Notes: generated by a model from the sequence alone, not told the origin. A stretch of DNA of 64,000 nucleotides from Acidisoma sp. PAMC 29798 (GCF_030252425.1 NZ_CP126994.1:434001-498000), one strand, 5' to 3'; numbered from the stretch's first letter, positions 25,554-35,020 are shown. A program made the numbers and translations.

Positions 25554-28500
25554 ATGAGCATTTCGTCACCCTTCATCCGGCGACCGATCGCAACATCGCT
25601 GATTGCCGCGGCGATCTTCCTGGCGGGACTCGCCGCCTATCCGTCCTTGCCAATTGCGCCGCTGCCCAATGTCGAATTTCCGACCCTGACGGTAACCGCG
25701 AGCTATCCGGGTGCGAGCCCGGAGACCATGGCTTCGACCGTCGCCACCCCGTTGGAGACCGAGTTCGGCCAGATGTTGCCGGGCCTGTCCCAAATGACCT
25801 CGGCGAGCGTCCTCGGCACCACGCAGATCACCTTGCAATTCGGTCTCGGCGTCAATCTCGCCAATGCCGAAACCCTGGTGTTGGAGGCGATGAACGCCGC
25901 CCAGGGCTCACTGCCGAAGGGCATGCCGAGCCCGCCGACCTTCCGCGCCGTCAATCCGGCCGATAGCCCGATCATGACGCTCGCGATGCAGTCCGATCAG
26001 GCGCCCATCACCGATGTCGACAGTTATGCCGAAAACGTCGTGGAGCAGCAGATTTCACAGCTTCCCGGCGTCGGGCAGGTGCTGGTCGGCGGCCAGCAGA
26101 CACCGGCGATCCGCGTTCAGGTGGACCCCGCCCGCCTCGCCAATATGGGCCTGACGATGGAGGATGTGCGCACCGTCCTGACCAACGTCACCGTCGATAA
26201 CCCCAAGGGCAGCGTGGATGGCCCCGATCGGTCCTTCACCATCTACGCCAATGATCAGCTCACCACCGCCGCGCCCTATAACAACGTCATCATTGCCTAT
26301 AAGAACGGCGCGCCGATCCGTATTGGCGATATCGGCCACGCCGTCTCCGGTCCGCAGAATCGCGAGCTGGCGGCTTGGACCAATGGCAAGCGCTCAGTTC
26401 TGTTGCTGATCTTCAAGCAGCCCAATGCCAATGTCATCGCGACGGCGGATGGGGTGAAGGCGAAGCTGCCGGCGCTGCGCGCGGATTTCCCGCCCGACAT
26501 CCATCTGAACCTTATCTCCGACCGCACCCAGACCATTCGCGCCTCGGTCAACGACGTCGAGTTCACGCTGCTGCTCGCCATCTGCCTCGTCGTGATGGTC
26601 ATCTTCCTATTCCTGCGCAACCTGTGGGCGACGGTGATCCCCAGCGTGACGATCCCCGTGGCGCTCGTCGGTACGCTGGGCATGATGTATATCTGCGGCT
26701 TCAGCCTCGACAATCTATCACTCATGGGACTGACCATCGCGGTCGGCTTCGTCGTCGATGACGCCATCGTCATGCTGGAGAATATTTTCCGCCATATCGA
26801 AGCAGGCATGAAACCGATGGACGCGGCGCTGCAAGGCGCTGGCGAAATCGGCTTCACCATCGTCTCAATCAGCTTTTCGCTCATTGCGGTCTTCATCCCT
26901 CTGCTTCTGATGGGTGGTATCGTTGGCCGCCTGTTCCGCGAATTCGCGATCTGCGTCTCGATCACCATCATCATCTCGGCGATGGTGTCCCTGACACTGA
27001 CACCCATGATGTGCGCTCGCTTCCTGAGCCCCGAGGCGCATCAGCACGGGCGCTTCTATAACGCCGTCGAGCGCATGTTCAAGGCGATGGTCGATTTCTA
27101 CGAAAAGACGCTCGATATTGCGCTGCGCTTCCAGTTCATCACCTTGATGGTCTTCATCGGCACAGTCGCGCTCACGGTCTTCCTCTACATCATCATTCCA
27201 AAGGGCTTCTTCCCGACCCAGGACACCGGCATCATCATCGGCATCACCGAAGTGGCGCAGGACGCGTCCTATGGGCAGATTTCCAAGCTTCAGGAGCGGG
27301 TGAACGCTCTGGTGTTGAAGGACCCGGCCGTCGCCTCCGTCGCTGCCTCGGTCGGCGCGGGCGCAGGCGGTCAGACCGCGAATAACGGGCGCATGTACAT
27401 TACGCTGAAACCCTGGGGCCAGCGCCCCGGCATGGATGCGAGCCAAGTGGTCGCGCGCATCGACCGCAGCATGCAGCAATTGGCGGGTATCAAGCTGTTC
27501 ATGCAGCCCGCCCAGGATGTCAGTGTCGGCGCGCGGCTGGGTCGTACGTTGTATCAATACACGCTTCAGGATGCGCAGCAGGATGAGCTGAACGCCTGGG
27601 CGCCCAAGATCCTGGCCAAGATGCGCACCCTGCCGACCGTCACTGATGTCACCTCGGATCAGGAAAATTCCGGCACCACCGAAACCTTGACCTATGATCG
27701 CGACCAGGCGGCGCGGTTCGGTATTCAACCTGCGACGATCGATAACATCCTGTACGATGCCTTCGGTCAGCGTGAAGTGGCGCAATATTTCACCGGCAAC
27801 AAAGCCTATTACGTGATCCTCGAAGCGATGCCCGATGAGTTCGGTCGTGTCGCCACGCTACGAAAACTCTATGTGCAATCATCCAGCGGCATTCCCGTAC
27901 CGCTCTCCACCCTGGTGCATCACACCACCGTTCCGGTGCAGCCGCTGGCCATCAACCATCAGAGCCAGTTCCCCTCGGTCACCATCTCCTTCAATCTGAA
28001 GGGCGCCGGCGCGCTCGGCGCCGCAGTTAGCCAGGTGCAGCAGATGGAGGCATCGATGGGCGTCCCTTCGACCGTGCAAGGAAGTTTTCAGGGCACCGCT
28101 CAGGCCTTCCAGTCCTCGCTGAAGTCCGAGCCCTATCTCGTCATGGCGGCGCTGATCGCGGTCTATATCATTCTGGGTATTCTCTATGAGAGCTACATCC
28201 TGCCGCTGACCATTCTGTCGACGCTGTCGTCAGCCGGGGTCGGCGCACTGCTCATGCTGATGATCTTCCACTACCAGCTCACCGTCATCGCCCTGATCGG
28301 CATCATTCTGCTGATCGGCATCGTCAAGAAGAACGGCATCATGATGGTGGATTTCGCCATCAATGCCGAACGGCGCGAGGGCAAGTCCCCCCATGAGGCC
28401 ATCCGTCAGGCCTGCCTGATGCGATTCCGGCCAATTCTGATGACGACAATGGCGGCGATCTTCAGCGGATTACCGCTGATGCTGGAAAGCGGTGCAGGGT

Positions 28501-28691
28501 CAGAACTGCGCAAGCCGCTCGGCTTCGCAATGGTCGGCGGCCTGCTACTGAGCCAGGTACTGACGCTCTACACCACCCCCGTCATCTACCTGTATCTCGA
28601 CCGCCTCCAAACCGCCTTGTCCCCGCAGCGTCTCAAGACGCTGCCAAGGCTGGCGTCGAAGATGGACCCGATGGCCAAGGCGGCGGAGTAG
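25554..28691 (+). CDS. RND multidrug efflux pump, inner-membrane permease (MdtB/MdtC-like)
   Basis: A 1045-residue pump. I start at the ATG at 25554, immediately after the adaptor stop; the reading frame extends upstream only into the adaptor gene. Twelve membrane helices and two large periplasmic loops are evident. TM4 carries GFVVDDAIVMLENI with the paired Asp of the proton relay. N-terminal FIRRPIATSLIAAAIFL and the PLPNVEFPTL/SYPGASPETM segment are typical of MdtB/C. It exports amphipathic compounds using the proton gradient; the substrates cannot be read from sequence. Confidence 0.95.
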   Translation: MSISSPFIRRPIATSLIAAAIFLAGLAAYPSLPIAPLPNVEFPTLTVTASYPGASPETMASTVATPLETEFGQMLPGLSQMTSASVLGTTQITLQFGLGVNLANAETLVLEAMNAAQGSLPKGMPSPPTFRAVNPADSPIMTLAMQSDQAPITDVDSYAENVVEQQISQLPGVGQVLVGGQQTPAIRVQVDPARLANMGLTMEDVRTVLTNVTVDNPKGSVDGPDRSFTIYANDQLTTAAPYNNVIIAYKNGAPIRIGDIGHAVSGPQNRELAAWTNGKRSVLLLIFKQPNANVIATADGVKAKLPALRADFPPDIHLNLISDRTQTIRASVNDVEFTLLLAICLVVMVIFLFLRNLWATVIPSVTIPVALVGTLGMMYICGFSLDNLSLMGLTIAVGFVVDDAIVMLENIFRHIEAGMKPMDAALQGAGEIGFTIVSISFSLIAVFIPLLLMGGIVGRLFREFAICVSITIIISAMVSLTLTPMMCARFLSPEAHQHGRFYNAVERMFKAMVDFYEKTLDIALRFQFITLMVFIGTVALTVFLYIIIPKGFFPTQDTGIIIGITEVAQDASYGQISKLQERVNALVLKDPAVASVAASVGAGAGGQTANNGRMYITLKPWGQRPGMDASQVVARIDRSMQQLAGIKLFMQPAQDVSVGARLGRTLYQYTLQDAQQDELNAWAPKILAKMRTLPTVTDVTSDQENSGTTETLTYDRDQAARFGIQPATIDNILYDAFGQREVAQYFTGNKAYYVILEAMPDEFGRVATLRKLYVQSSSGIPVPLSTLVHHTTVPVQPLAINHQSQFPSVTISFNLKGAGALGAAVSQVQQMEASMGVPSTVQGSFQGTAQAFQSSLKSEPYLVMAALIAVYIILGILYESYILPLTILSTLSSAGVGALLMLMIFHYQLTVIALIGIILLIGIVKKNGIMMVDFAINAERREGKSPHEAIRQACLMRFRPILMTTMAAIFSGLPLMLESGAGSELRKPLGFAMVGGLLLSQVLTLYTTPVIYLYLDRLQTALSPQRLKTLPRLASKMDPMAKAAE

Positions 28692-28699
28692 GGCGCTGC

Positions 28700-28720
28700 G
28701 CGACGTTACCGCAACGTCGC
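28700..28720. terminator. Possible bidirectional terminator between convergent genes
   Basis: An 8-bp stem (GCGACGTT at 28700-28707 with its complement at 28713-28720) with a 5-base loop lies between the ends of the pump gene and the M20 peptidase gene and includes the latter's stop codon. No T-run on either strand, so support is weak. Confidence 0.3.
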
Positions 28721-29836
28721 CAGCAGCCCGGCCATCAGACGGCCTCGCTCGGCAAGACTGGCGACGTCGATATGCTCGTTCAGCGTATGCACACCGCCGC
28801 CTTTCACGCCGAGCCCATCCAGGCTTGCGATCCCCAGGGCGCCGGTGAAATTCGCGTCCGAACCGCCACCGTTGCTGTCATGGGGCAGCACCACTCCAAT
28901 GCTCGCGGCAATCTCGCGTGCCTGCTCATACAGCGCCATGCAGGCCGCATTCGGCTCCCACACCGGCCGAGTGACTGTGCGTGTCGCGGCGAACCCGGTC
29001 TCGGGTGAGGAGCCGGTGAGGGCGAGCATCTTGGCAACGCCGGCGTCGAGATCGCCCTGACGCTTCGCCATGCTCAACGCTTCCCCCGTGCAGGTGCTGG
29101 CGACGCAGTTCACCCATTGGCCGCCCTGCACCACGCCCACGCTGAAGGTGCAGTCCGCAGTCGTCATATCTTCGATGATGCCGATCTGGCGCGCCATTTC
29201 GCGAATGGCTGAGCGCCCGTCGGCAAGCTTTGCGCCGGCATGGCTGGGCTTGCCGGTCGCCTCCAGGCGGAAGCGCGCAATGGCGTAACGCCCGGTAATG
29301 ACGCCGCCATCTTCGCGCGCCGGCTCGGGCACCAGGATGTAGCGATTGCGAGATGCCTCTGCCTCGATCAGGTCGCGCGTGCTCGGGCTGCCGACTTCCT
29401 CGTCGCTGGTGAGCAAGACAGTCACGGGCAAGGGGGTTGCGATCCCAGCGCGCGCGAGTTGGCGGATCGCCTCCAGCGCCAGATAATTGCCACCCTTCAT
29501 GTCATAGATGCCGGGTCCCCAGCAGGTTCCGCCTTCGCGCCGCCAGGCGAGCGTGTCGATCGTCCCGACCGGATGCACGGTATCGAGATGGCCCATGATC
29601 AGGATGCCGGGCGAATCGGGCTGAGGATGCGGAAAGCGCGCGCGCAGGCAGTCACCAAAGCCCATGCGCCCCGGAATGCGCTCCACCCGGGCGCCGGCCA
29701 GCATCAGGTCCCGCCCCGCGAGGTCCATCATCCGATTGACGGCGGCGCTGTCCCAGGTGGGGCTTTCGCAGTCTACCCAGGCGCGCAGGCCCGCGAGCAT
29801 TGCCTCACTGTCGAAGGGAAGGGCTGCCAAGTCCAT
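28706..29836 (-). CDS. M20 family metallopeptidase (glutamate carboxypeptidase-like)
   Basis: A 376-residue dizinc hydrolase. Metal-site motifs in order: MGHLDTVHP, GPGIYDMKGG, SDEEVGS (general base Glu-Glu), VPEPAREDG and GVHTLNEHID. The dimerisation domain (about 185-295) contains GKPSHAGAKL. The family includes carboxypeptidase G2-like enzymes that remove C-terminal glutamate or cleave related amides. No signal peptide is seen, so it is probably cytoplasmic. It is 90 bp from, and on the same strand as, the amidohydrolase upstream. Confidence 0.9.
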   Translation of the reverse strand: MDLAALPFDSEAMLAGLRAWVDCESPTWDSAAVNRMMDLAGRDLMLAGARVERIPGRMGFGDCLRARFPHPQPDSPGILIMGHLDTVHPVGTIDTLAWRREGGTCWGPGIYDMKGGNYLALEAIRQLARAGIATPLPVTVLLTSDEEVGSPSTRDLIEAEASRNRYILVPEPAREDGGVITGRYAIARFRLEATGKPSHAGAKLADGRSAIREMARQIGIIEDMTTADCTFSVGVVQGGQWVNCVASTCTGEALSMAKRQGDLDAGVAKMLALTGSSPETGFAATRTVTRPVWEPNAACMALYEQAREIAASIGVVLPHDSNGGGSDANFTGALGIASLDGLGVKGGGVHTLNEHIDVASLAERGRLMAGLLATLR

Positions 29837-29926
29837 GCGTAGTCTCCGCTGCGCGCACCCAAAGCGAGTCCGCCAATCGCGCGGATGCTGCCTGTGCGTG
29901 TGCGTGCTGGCAACCGTGCCTCAGCG

Positions 29927-30757
29927 CTAGCCCAGACGATACAGGCGGCGCGCATTGCCATGGAACAGCGCGGCGACCTCGCTCTCGGAACAGCCGGACA
30001 CCAGCGCCCGGCTCGCCGCGACCCATCGCGGCAGATCGGCGGTCACTGTGCAGACTGGCCAGTCACTGCCCCAGACCACACGGTCCCAGCCGAAGGCTTC
30101 GATGCAGTGCTCCACGAAGGGGCGCAGGGTTTCCACCGTCCAATCCGCGCCGGCGTAGGCGACGATGCCCGAGATTTTGCAGACGACATTGGGGCGTTCG
30201 GCAAGACGCCGGATATCGGCGCGCCAGGGATCGAGTGCCTGTTCAGCGACATCGGGCACGCCGCAATGGTCCAGCACGAAGCGGACATCCGGACAGGCTT
30301 GCGCGAGCTGCGCCGCGATCGGCAGTTGCCGCGCCAGAACACAGAGATCGAAGCTGAGGTCATACGCGGCGAGCCGCCGAAGATTCTCCGCAAAGACCGC
30401 GCGCTGCCCGAGTTCATCCGCCGAGGTATGGAGGATCCGCCGCACCCCCCGCACCTGCGGGTTGGCGGCAAGCGCCTCCAACGTTTTCGCGAAGCCGGCT
30501 GCCTCAGGCCGGCAAGCGGCGATGGCGCCGATCACCGGTGCGCCCAGGCCCGTGACGAACGCCGTCTCCGCCGCCTGATCCTCCTCCGCGACATCCACCT
30601 CCATATGCAGTGCCGCTTCGATGCCGAGCGCATCGGCCTGGGCGCGATAGTCTTGGAGGCGAAAGTCCTTGTTCAGCACGGGCACGTCGCCAAGCCAAGG
30701 ATAGCGCAGCCGATCCTTATAGATCAGATGGAGATGGGTATCGATGATCGGAACCAT
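29927..30757 (-). CDS. Amidohydrolase family protein (PDC hydrolase / lactonase-like TIM barrel)
   Basis: A 276-residue protein from the ATG at 30757 (MVPIIDTHLHL). The DTHLHL metal-site motif is followed by RILHTSADEL, LDHCGVPD and GSDWPVCTV, the arrangement of amidohydrolase-2 enzymes such as 2-pyrone-4,6-dicarboxylate lactonase and L-fucono-lactonase. It probably hydrolyses a lactone or cyclic amide. Upstream frame extension to 30820 is Arg-rich and rejected. Neighbours are the M20 peptidase and an SDR, all on the minus strand. Confidence 0.85.
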   Translation of the reverse strand: MVPIIDTHLHLIYKDRLRYPWLGDVPVLNKDFRLQDYRAQADALGIEAALHMEVDVAEEDQAAETAFVTGLGAPVIGAIAACRPEAAGFAKTLEALAANPQVRGVRRILHTSADELGQRAVFAENLRRLAAYDLSFDLCVLARQLPIAAQLAQACPDVRFVLDHCGVPDVAEQALDPWRADIRRLAERPNVVCKISGIVAYAGADWTVETLRPFVEHCIEAFGWDRVVWGSDWPVCTVTADLPRWVAASRALVSGCSESEVAALFHGNARRLYRLG

Positions 30758-30827
30758 ATGTAACCCCCGGCGTCGGTAAGATGCGGAACGTTGCGGAAAC
30801 GCGCCGCGTGTTCCGCCCACCGTTGCT

Positions 30828-31580
30828 TCAATGCGCCTGGTTTAGCATCCCGAAAACCTTTTCGTACTGGCCGGTCGATTCGGCGTTGCGCAGCATCTTC
30901 ACGCGCTCGACGCAGACTTCGGCGGCATCGGGATTGGCCTGCAACAGCGCCATGCTCTCCTGAATATAATCGGCGAGCGGCATCCCGTTCGGGTTTTCGT
31001 TATGGCCCGGCATGAGGTCAGTCTGCACTGCGGGCGGAATGAGTTCGATCACCTGAACCGAGGTCTCGCGAAGCTGATGCCGCAGTGACTGGCTATACGA
31101 ATGGATCGCCGCCTTGGTCGCGTTATAGGTCGGCGTCGCCGTCAGCGGCATGAAGGCGAGGCCGGAGGTGACGTTGATCACCGTCGCGCGGGCCTGCTGG
31201 CGAAGATGCGGCAGCAGAGCCGCCGTCAGCCGGATGGGCCCGAGCAGGTTCGTGGTGATCGTGGCCTCGGCGTCGGTCAGGTCGAACGGCTCCGTCAGCA
31301 GATTCTCCGCGCGCATGACGCCTGCATTGTTGATCAGGACATTCAGCGCCGGATAATCGGCCATGATCTGGGCCGCGAAGGCGCGGATGGCGTCGGTGCT
31401 TTCAACATTGAGCGTTTGGAAGGCCATGCCAGGATTGGCGGCGCAGGCCTCCTCCAGCGGTTGCGGCCGACGGCCGGCGATGATGACCTGATTGCCGGCG
31501 GCGTGGAATGCCTCAGCCAGGCCGCGCCCGATGCCCGATCCGCCGCCGGTGATCAGAATGGTATTGCCCGTGATGTTCAT
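30828..31580 (-). CDS. Short-chain dehydrogenase/reductase (DltE-like)
   Basis: A 250-residue SDR starting at the ATG at 31580, with AAGGGG upstream. The cofactor site TGGGSGIGRGLAEAF, the NNAG motif (LINNAGVMRAE), the catalytic Ser in NVTSGLAF and the YNATK active site (Tyr-x3-Lys) are intact. Substrate unknown; DltE-like SDRs are generally NADPH-using. Divergent from the HxlR regulator across 119 bp, the usual layout for an HxlR-controlled oxidoreductase. Confidence 0.9.
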   Translation of the reverse strand: MNITGNTILITGGGSGIGRGLAEAFHAAGNQVIIAGRRPQPLEEACAANPGMAFQTLNVESTDAIRAFAAQIMADYPALNVLINNAGVMRAENLLTEPFDLTDAEATITTNLLGPIRLTAALLPHLRQQARATVINVTSGLAFMPLTATPTYNATKAAIHSYSQSLRHQLRETSVQVIELIPPAVQTDLMPGHNENPNGMPLADYIQESMALLQANPDAAEVCVERVKMLRNAESTGQYEKVFGMLNQAH

Positions 31581-31699
31581 GGCTCTTGCCCCTTGCAAAG
31601 CGCGTGTAACCGTCGCGCCAAGGTGATATACCGAGCGACGCTTACCATCGGGAAGTAGGCACCTAAAAGTTCTATACTTACTAAACGGAGAGTGTTGCT

Positions 31700-32092
31700 A
31701 TGTCGGCCACGCACGGTCACGACTACCCCGCGGATCTTGATCCGAAGGTTGAAGCCTTGGTGAATGAGGTGATTGGTCGGGTCGCCGATAAATGGACGAT
31801 GATCGTGCTGGAGGCGCTGACCGAGCATGGGGAGTTGCGCTTCACGCGCCTCGCCGAAGTTGCCAGTGGCATCAGCCAGAAGATGTTGACCCAGACGGTA
31901 CGTCAGATGGAGCGGGACGGGCTCGTCATCCGCACCATCCATCCCGTCATTCCACCCAAGGTCGAATACAAGCTGACGGAGCTGGGCTTTACGCTAAGCG
32001 AGGCCTTTTGCGGCGTTTGGATTTGGGCCGCGCAGAATCTTCAACGCATCGAGGAGTCGCGCCGCGCCTTCGACGCGAAGTCGAAAGCTTAA
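31700..32092 (+). CDS. HxlR family transcriptional regulator
   Basis: A 130-residue winged-helix protein with GGAGAG before the ATG. VADKWTMIVLEALTEHGELRF leads into the HTH (LAEVASGISQKMLTQTVRQM) and the wing (VIPPKVEYKLTELG). The N-terminal Cys used for redox or electrophile sensing in many HxlR proteins is absent; one Cys remains near the C-terminus (FCGVW). It likely represses or activates the divergent SDR gene. Confidence 0.9.
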   Translation: MSATHGHDYPADLDPKVEALVNEVIGRVADKWTMIVLEALTEHGELRFTRLAEVASGISQKMLTQTVRQMERDGLVIRTIHPVIPPKVEYKLTELGFTLSEAFCGVWIWAAQNLQRIEESRRAFDAKSKA

Positions 32093-32313
32093 GCGCGTGC
32101 CAGCGGTCGGCGGGCCGCACGTTCGCTCGCCCAATAGAGGCTCCAGCCGAGAAGCAACAGGATTGGGGACAGGACGGCGCAGATGATGGCGATAGAATCA
32201 CCGACCAAGGTATCCTGATCCGCGAACAGAATGTCGATCACCACCCAGATCACGGCCAGCCACGCCAGGATTAGGGCGGCGCTAATCAGAAGGCGGGACA
32301 GACGTGTGATCAT
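32089..32313 (-). CDS. Small inner-membrane protein
   Basis: A 74-residue protein with two predicted helices (LLISAALILAWLAVIWVVIDILF is split here as a first helix of about 23 residues; SIAIICAVLSPILLLLGWSL is the second) and a basic C-terminal tail. AAGGATGG lies upstream of the ATG. It overlaps the end of the HxlR gene by 4 bp, convergent, and lies 31 bp after the MT-A70 gene on the same strand. Function unknown. Confidence 0.6.
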   Translation of the reverse strand: MITRLSRLLISAALILAWLAVIWVVIDILFADQDTLVGDSIAIICAVLSPILLLLGWSLYWASERAARRPLARA

Positions 32314-32344
32314 TCAGGCCATCCTTGAAGGGGCGACAATCGCA

Positions 32345-33019
32345 TCATCCGCGCGGTGGCGACAAGACCAAGTTGGGGCGCGCGGCCGTGTCCGCCTCAC
32401 GGTCCGATGCCGAATTATGGGCATAGGTCTTCCAATGCGGCTCGTATTCCGCCGATTGGTTGCCCCAAACCGTCCAGCCGTCGCGCGGGCCACGGGCGAA
32501 CAGCTCCAAATACGGGCCTGGGCTACAGGATTCGATCAAAGGATATTGCTCGTCAGGCTTGCGGCTGTGCTCGCGCTTGCGCGTCGCCATGAAGTTCACC
32601 TGCCGGCGCCCGGCAGGGCCGGTGCGGGCATTGCGACCGCGCACGCCGAAGAGAAGAATCTCGGTGACATTGCGGAAGTAGAAGCCAACGCCACGCCCGT
32701 CCGGCCCGCCGTCTTTCCGGATCTTGTGCCAGACGATGTTGGACTTATAGGCGAAGCCCCAGTCCCGCATGACCCGCAAACCCTCCGGCAGCAGCGCATT
32801 GGGCACCCAGAGATAGAGATGCGCTGTCGGCGCCGCATAGTCGGCGATCGGCAGATCGGCGATGGCGGCCACGTCCATGGTGCCGTAGCGGCCCAGCCGA
32901 CGATGTTCCGGCGCCACCTTTCCGGTGCGGTTGATGAATTGCCAGGGCGGATCGGCGAGGATGGTCCCGAATCGCCGCTCACCCAGCGCCGACGGAAGGT
33001 CGGCCGCCGCCTCCGTCAT
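32345..33019 (-). CDS. MT-A70 family adenine-N6 methyltransferase
   Basis: A 224-residue protein starting at the ATG at 33019, which overlaps the carbonic anhydrase stop (ATGA). The catalytic DPPW motif appears in FGTILADPPWQF, followed by HLYLWVPNALLPEGL and KIRKDGGPDGRG. Bacterial MT-A70 proteins methylate adenine in DNA, often in phages or mobile elements; as an orphan without a restriction gene, it may have an epigenetic or protective role. The reading frame upstream of 33019 lies in the carbonic anhydrase gene and is not used. Confidence 0.88.
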   Translation of the reverse strand: MTEAAADLPSALGERRFGTILADPPWQFINRTGKVAPEHRRLGRYGTMDVAAIADLPIADYAAPTAHLYLWVPNALLPEGLRVMRDWGFAYKSNIVWHKIRKDGGPDGRGVGFYFRNVTEILLFGVRGRNARTGPAGRRQVNFMATRKREHSRKPDEQYPLIESCSPGPYLELFARGPRDGWTVWGNQSAEYEPHWKTYAHNSASDREADTAARPNLVLSPPRG

Positions 33020-33636
33020 ACCGGCTGGAAGGCGCCGTGTTCGTCGAGCTTGGACAGCACGCCGGTGCGGATGTCGAAGGACGCGCCATGAAGCTGCAAC
33101 CGGCCGGCTTCGACGCGGGAGGCGACCCAGGGGAAGGTCAGCAAGTTGCGCAGCGACAGCTTGATGGCCTCTTGCTCGCACATCTGTGGCTGACGCTCTT
33201 CCACCGGCTCGCAGGCCAGAACGCGGTCCCGCGCCTCGGCCGCGATCTCCATCCAGGAGGACATGAAGTCCAGCCGCTCGGCGGAGGTGGGATACAGAAG
33301 GGCGTGGATGCCGCCGCACATGGCATGGCCCAGCACGATGACATCCTTCACGCCCAGAACCCTGACCGCGAATTCAAGAGCCGCACTGGTGCCGTGGAAG
33401 GCGGTGTCACGCTCGAAGGGGGGCACCAGGTTGGCGACGTTGCGCACGACGAAGATTTCGCCCGGAGCAACGTCGAAGATCATGGTCGGATCGACCCGGC
33501 TGTCGGAACAGGCGATGACGAGCGTTTCCGGCTGCTGACCACGACGTGCCAGACCTTCGAACAGCGCGCGCCGTTCCGGCCAGACTGTGCCACGAAATCG
33601 TTGATAGCCGCTGATGAGGGAATCCACAGTGGACAC
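33016..33636 (-). CDS. Beta-class carbonic anhydrase
   Basis: A 206-residue enzyme. I use the GTG at 33636, one base after the DUF488 stop; an ATG at 33675 inside DUF488 would add 13 residues. Zinc-site motifs: ACSDSRVDP (Cys and Asp) and GHAMCGGI (His and Cys). VVRNVANLVPP and LEFAVRVLGV are family segments. It interconverts CO2 and bicarbonate in the cytoplasm. It lies in a run of three minus-strand genes, DUF488 - carbonic anhydrase - MT-A70. Confidence 0.93.
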   Translation of the reverse strand: MSTVDSLISGYQRFRGTVWPERRALFEGLARRGQQPETLVIACSDSRVDPTMIFDVAPGEIFVVRNVANLVPPFERDTAFHGTSAALEFAVRVLGVKDVIVLGHAMCGGIHALLYPTSAERLDFMSSWMEIAAEARDRVLACEPVEERQPQMCEQEAIKLSLRNLLTFPWVASRVEAGRLQLHGASFDIRTGVLSKLDEHGAFQPV

Positions 33637-33637
33637 G

Positions 33638-34135
33638 CTAAAGTGTGGCGCCCGACACCGCAATATCGAACCCATGCGCGACCTGAAGATGGCTGAGCGT
33701 GAAGCCGTGCCGCGCGCTCAACATCTCCCCTACACGCAGGCGATGGCAGGTGCAGACATCGGCCTCATAGCACAGCAGGCAACTCGGCGCGGCGCGGGCG
33801 GTCGCGGCGGCCTGCTCCAGCGCGATATCGGCCTCGGGTCGGGCGAGGCTCTGTGTCACGATGTCCCAGAATAGCGGCCAACGGCGGCGCCGATTGGCCT
33901 CCCGCCCCTCGGCCGGTGTGCCAAGCGCGCGGAGATGAAGATAGCCGATGCCGGCCTCGGCCAGCCCCGCCTGCAACTGGCGCTTCGAGAAGCCGGCGCG
34001 GCGCGACAGCGGCAAGTCCCGCACATCAATGACGGTGGCGATGCCCGCAGCTTGAAGCGTCCGGATGAAGTCCGCGAAGCCCGCCTTCTCGTAGCCGATG
34101 GAATAGAGCGTCGGGGCGGGCGTTAAAACGGGCAT
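33638..34135 (-). CDS. DUF488 family protein
   Basis: A 165-residue protein with the DUF488 pattern: YSIGYEKAGFADFIRTL, VIDVRDLPLSRRAGFSK, then LLCYEADVCTCHRL with the conserved Cys-x-x-x-x-x-x-Cys-x-C-H. The family is of unknown function; the CYE...CHR motif suggests a metal or thiol site. First gene of the run leading into carbonic anhydrase. Confidence 0.88.
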   Translation of the reverse strand: MPVLTPAPTLYSIGYEKAGFADFIRTLQAAGIATVIDVRDLPLSRRAGFSKRQLQAGLAEAGIGYLHLRALGTPAEGREANRRRRWPLFWDIVTQSLARPEADIALEQAAATARAAPSCLLCYEADVCTCHRLRVGEMLSARHGFTLSHLQVAHGFDIAVSGATL

Positions 34136-34231
34136 GGGTCCGGCCTATCGTTCGTGCTCTTATGACCTTGGGTCGAGTCGGCAGGTGGCGCCGGCCAGGT
34201 CCGGCGCGCAAGATGGAGAATACGGCCCCGC

Positions 34232-35020
34232 ATGACACGTCCCTTCGCCTGGCTTGCTCTCGCCGCTTTCCTGGGCTTGCCCGCAATCGCCCAGGCGGCG
34301 CCCACGCCTGCGGCGCTCGCCGCCCATCGCGCGTTCTATCGTCTGACCCTGGCCTCGACCGAGAATAGTGGCGTGACCAATGCCTCGGGCGCCATGGAAT
34401 ACCAAGTGATCGACGGGTGCGACGGCTGGGCCACCCAGCAGCGGCTGGACATGACGGTGCTGGACCGGGAGGGTGGGGACACCCATACGACCTCCGACTA
34501 CTCGACCTGGGAAGCGAAGGACGGGCGCAGCTTCCGTTTTCGGATTGCGCAGGGCACCAACGATCAAACGGTGGTGCGTGTCGGCTTTGCGGAGATCACG
34601 CCCGGCAAGCCCGGCGTCGCCGTCTATACCCAGCCAAACGCCAAGCGGTTGACCTTGCCCGCCGGCACGGTCTTTCCGATGGCGCAGACCGAGGCGGTGC
34701 TAGAAGCGGCCCGCACGGGCAAGATGTTCGTGGCCCTGCCGGTTTTCGATGGCACGTCTGACAGCATGGTCGAGAATACCTTCTCGGTCATTACGGCGCA
34801 TGGTGAGACTGTGCCGACCAGCTTCGCGCCTTTGAGCAAGTTACCGAGCCTCTTCGTCCATATCGGCTATTTCGGTGACCGATCTCAGGCATTGCCCGAT
34901 ATGCTGCTGGCGATGCGGTACTGGGATAATGGCGTCGCGGACGCCCTTTCCATGGATTTCGGCAATTTCACGATGAATGGGACCTTGGCGCAGTTCAAGC
35001 TGCTGCCGCACCATTGTTAA
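34232..35020 (+). CDS. eipB: Cell envelope integrity protein EipB (DUF1849)
   Basis: A 262-residue periplasmic protein with a signal peptide ending in AIAQAA (about residue 23). The mature part is beta-rich (GAMEYQVIDGCDGW; TTSDYSTWEAKDG; MRYWDNGVADALSMDFGNF) and fits the spiral beta-barrel of EipB. Two Cys, Cys63 and the C-terminal Cys262, match the conserved disulfide. In Brucella EipB maintains envelope integrity under stress. Its 3' end overlaps the convergent CHAP gene by 26 bp. Confidence 0.85.
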   Translation: MTRPFAWLALAAFLGLPAIAQAAPTPAALAAHRAFYRLTLASTENSGVTNASGAMEYQVIDGCDGWATQQRLDMTVLDREGGDTHTTSDYSTWEAKDGRSFRFRIAQGTNDQTVVRVGFAEITPGKPGVAVYTQPNAKRLTLPAGTVFPMAQTEAVLEAARTGKMFVALPVFDGTSDSMVENTFSVITAHGETVPTSFAPLSKLPSLFVHIGYFGDRSQALPDMLLAMRYWDNGVADALSMDFGNFTMNGTLAQFKLLPHHC

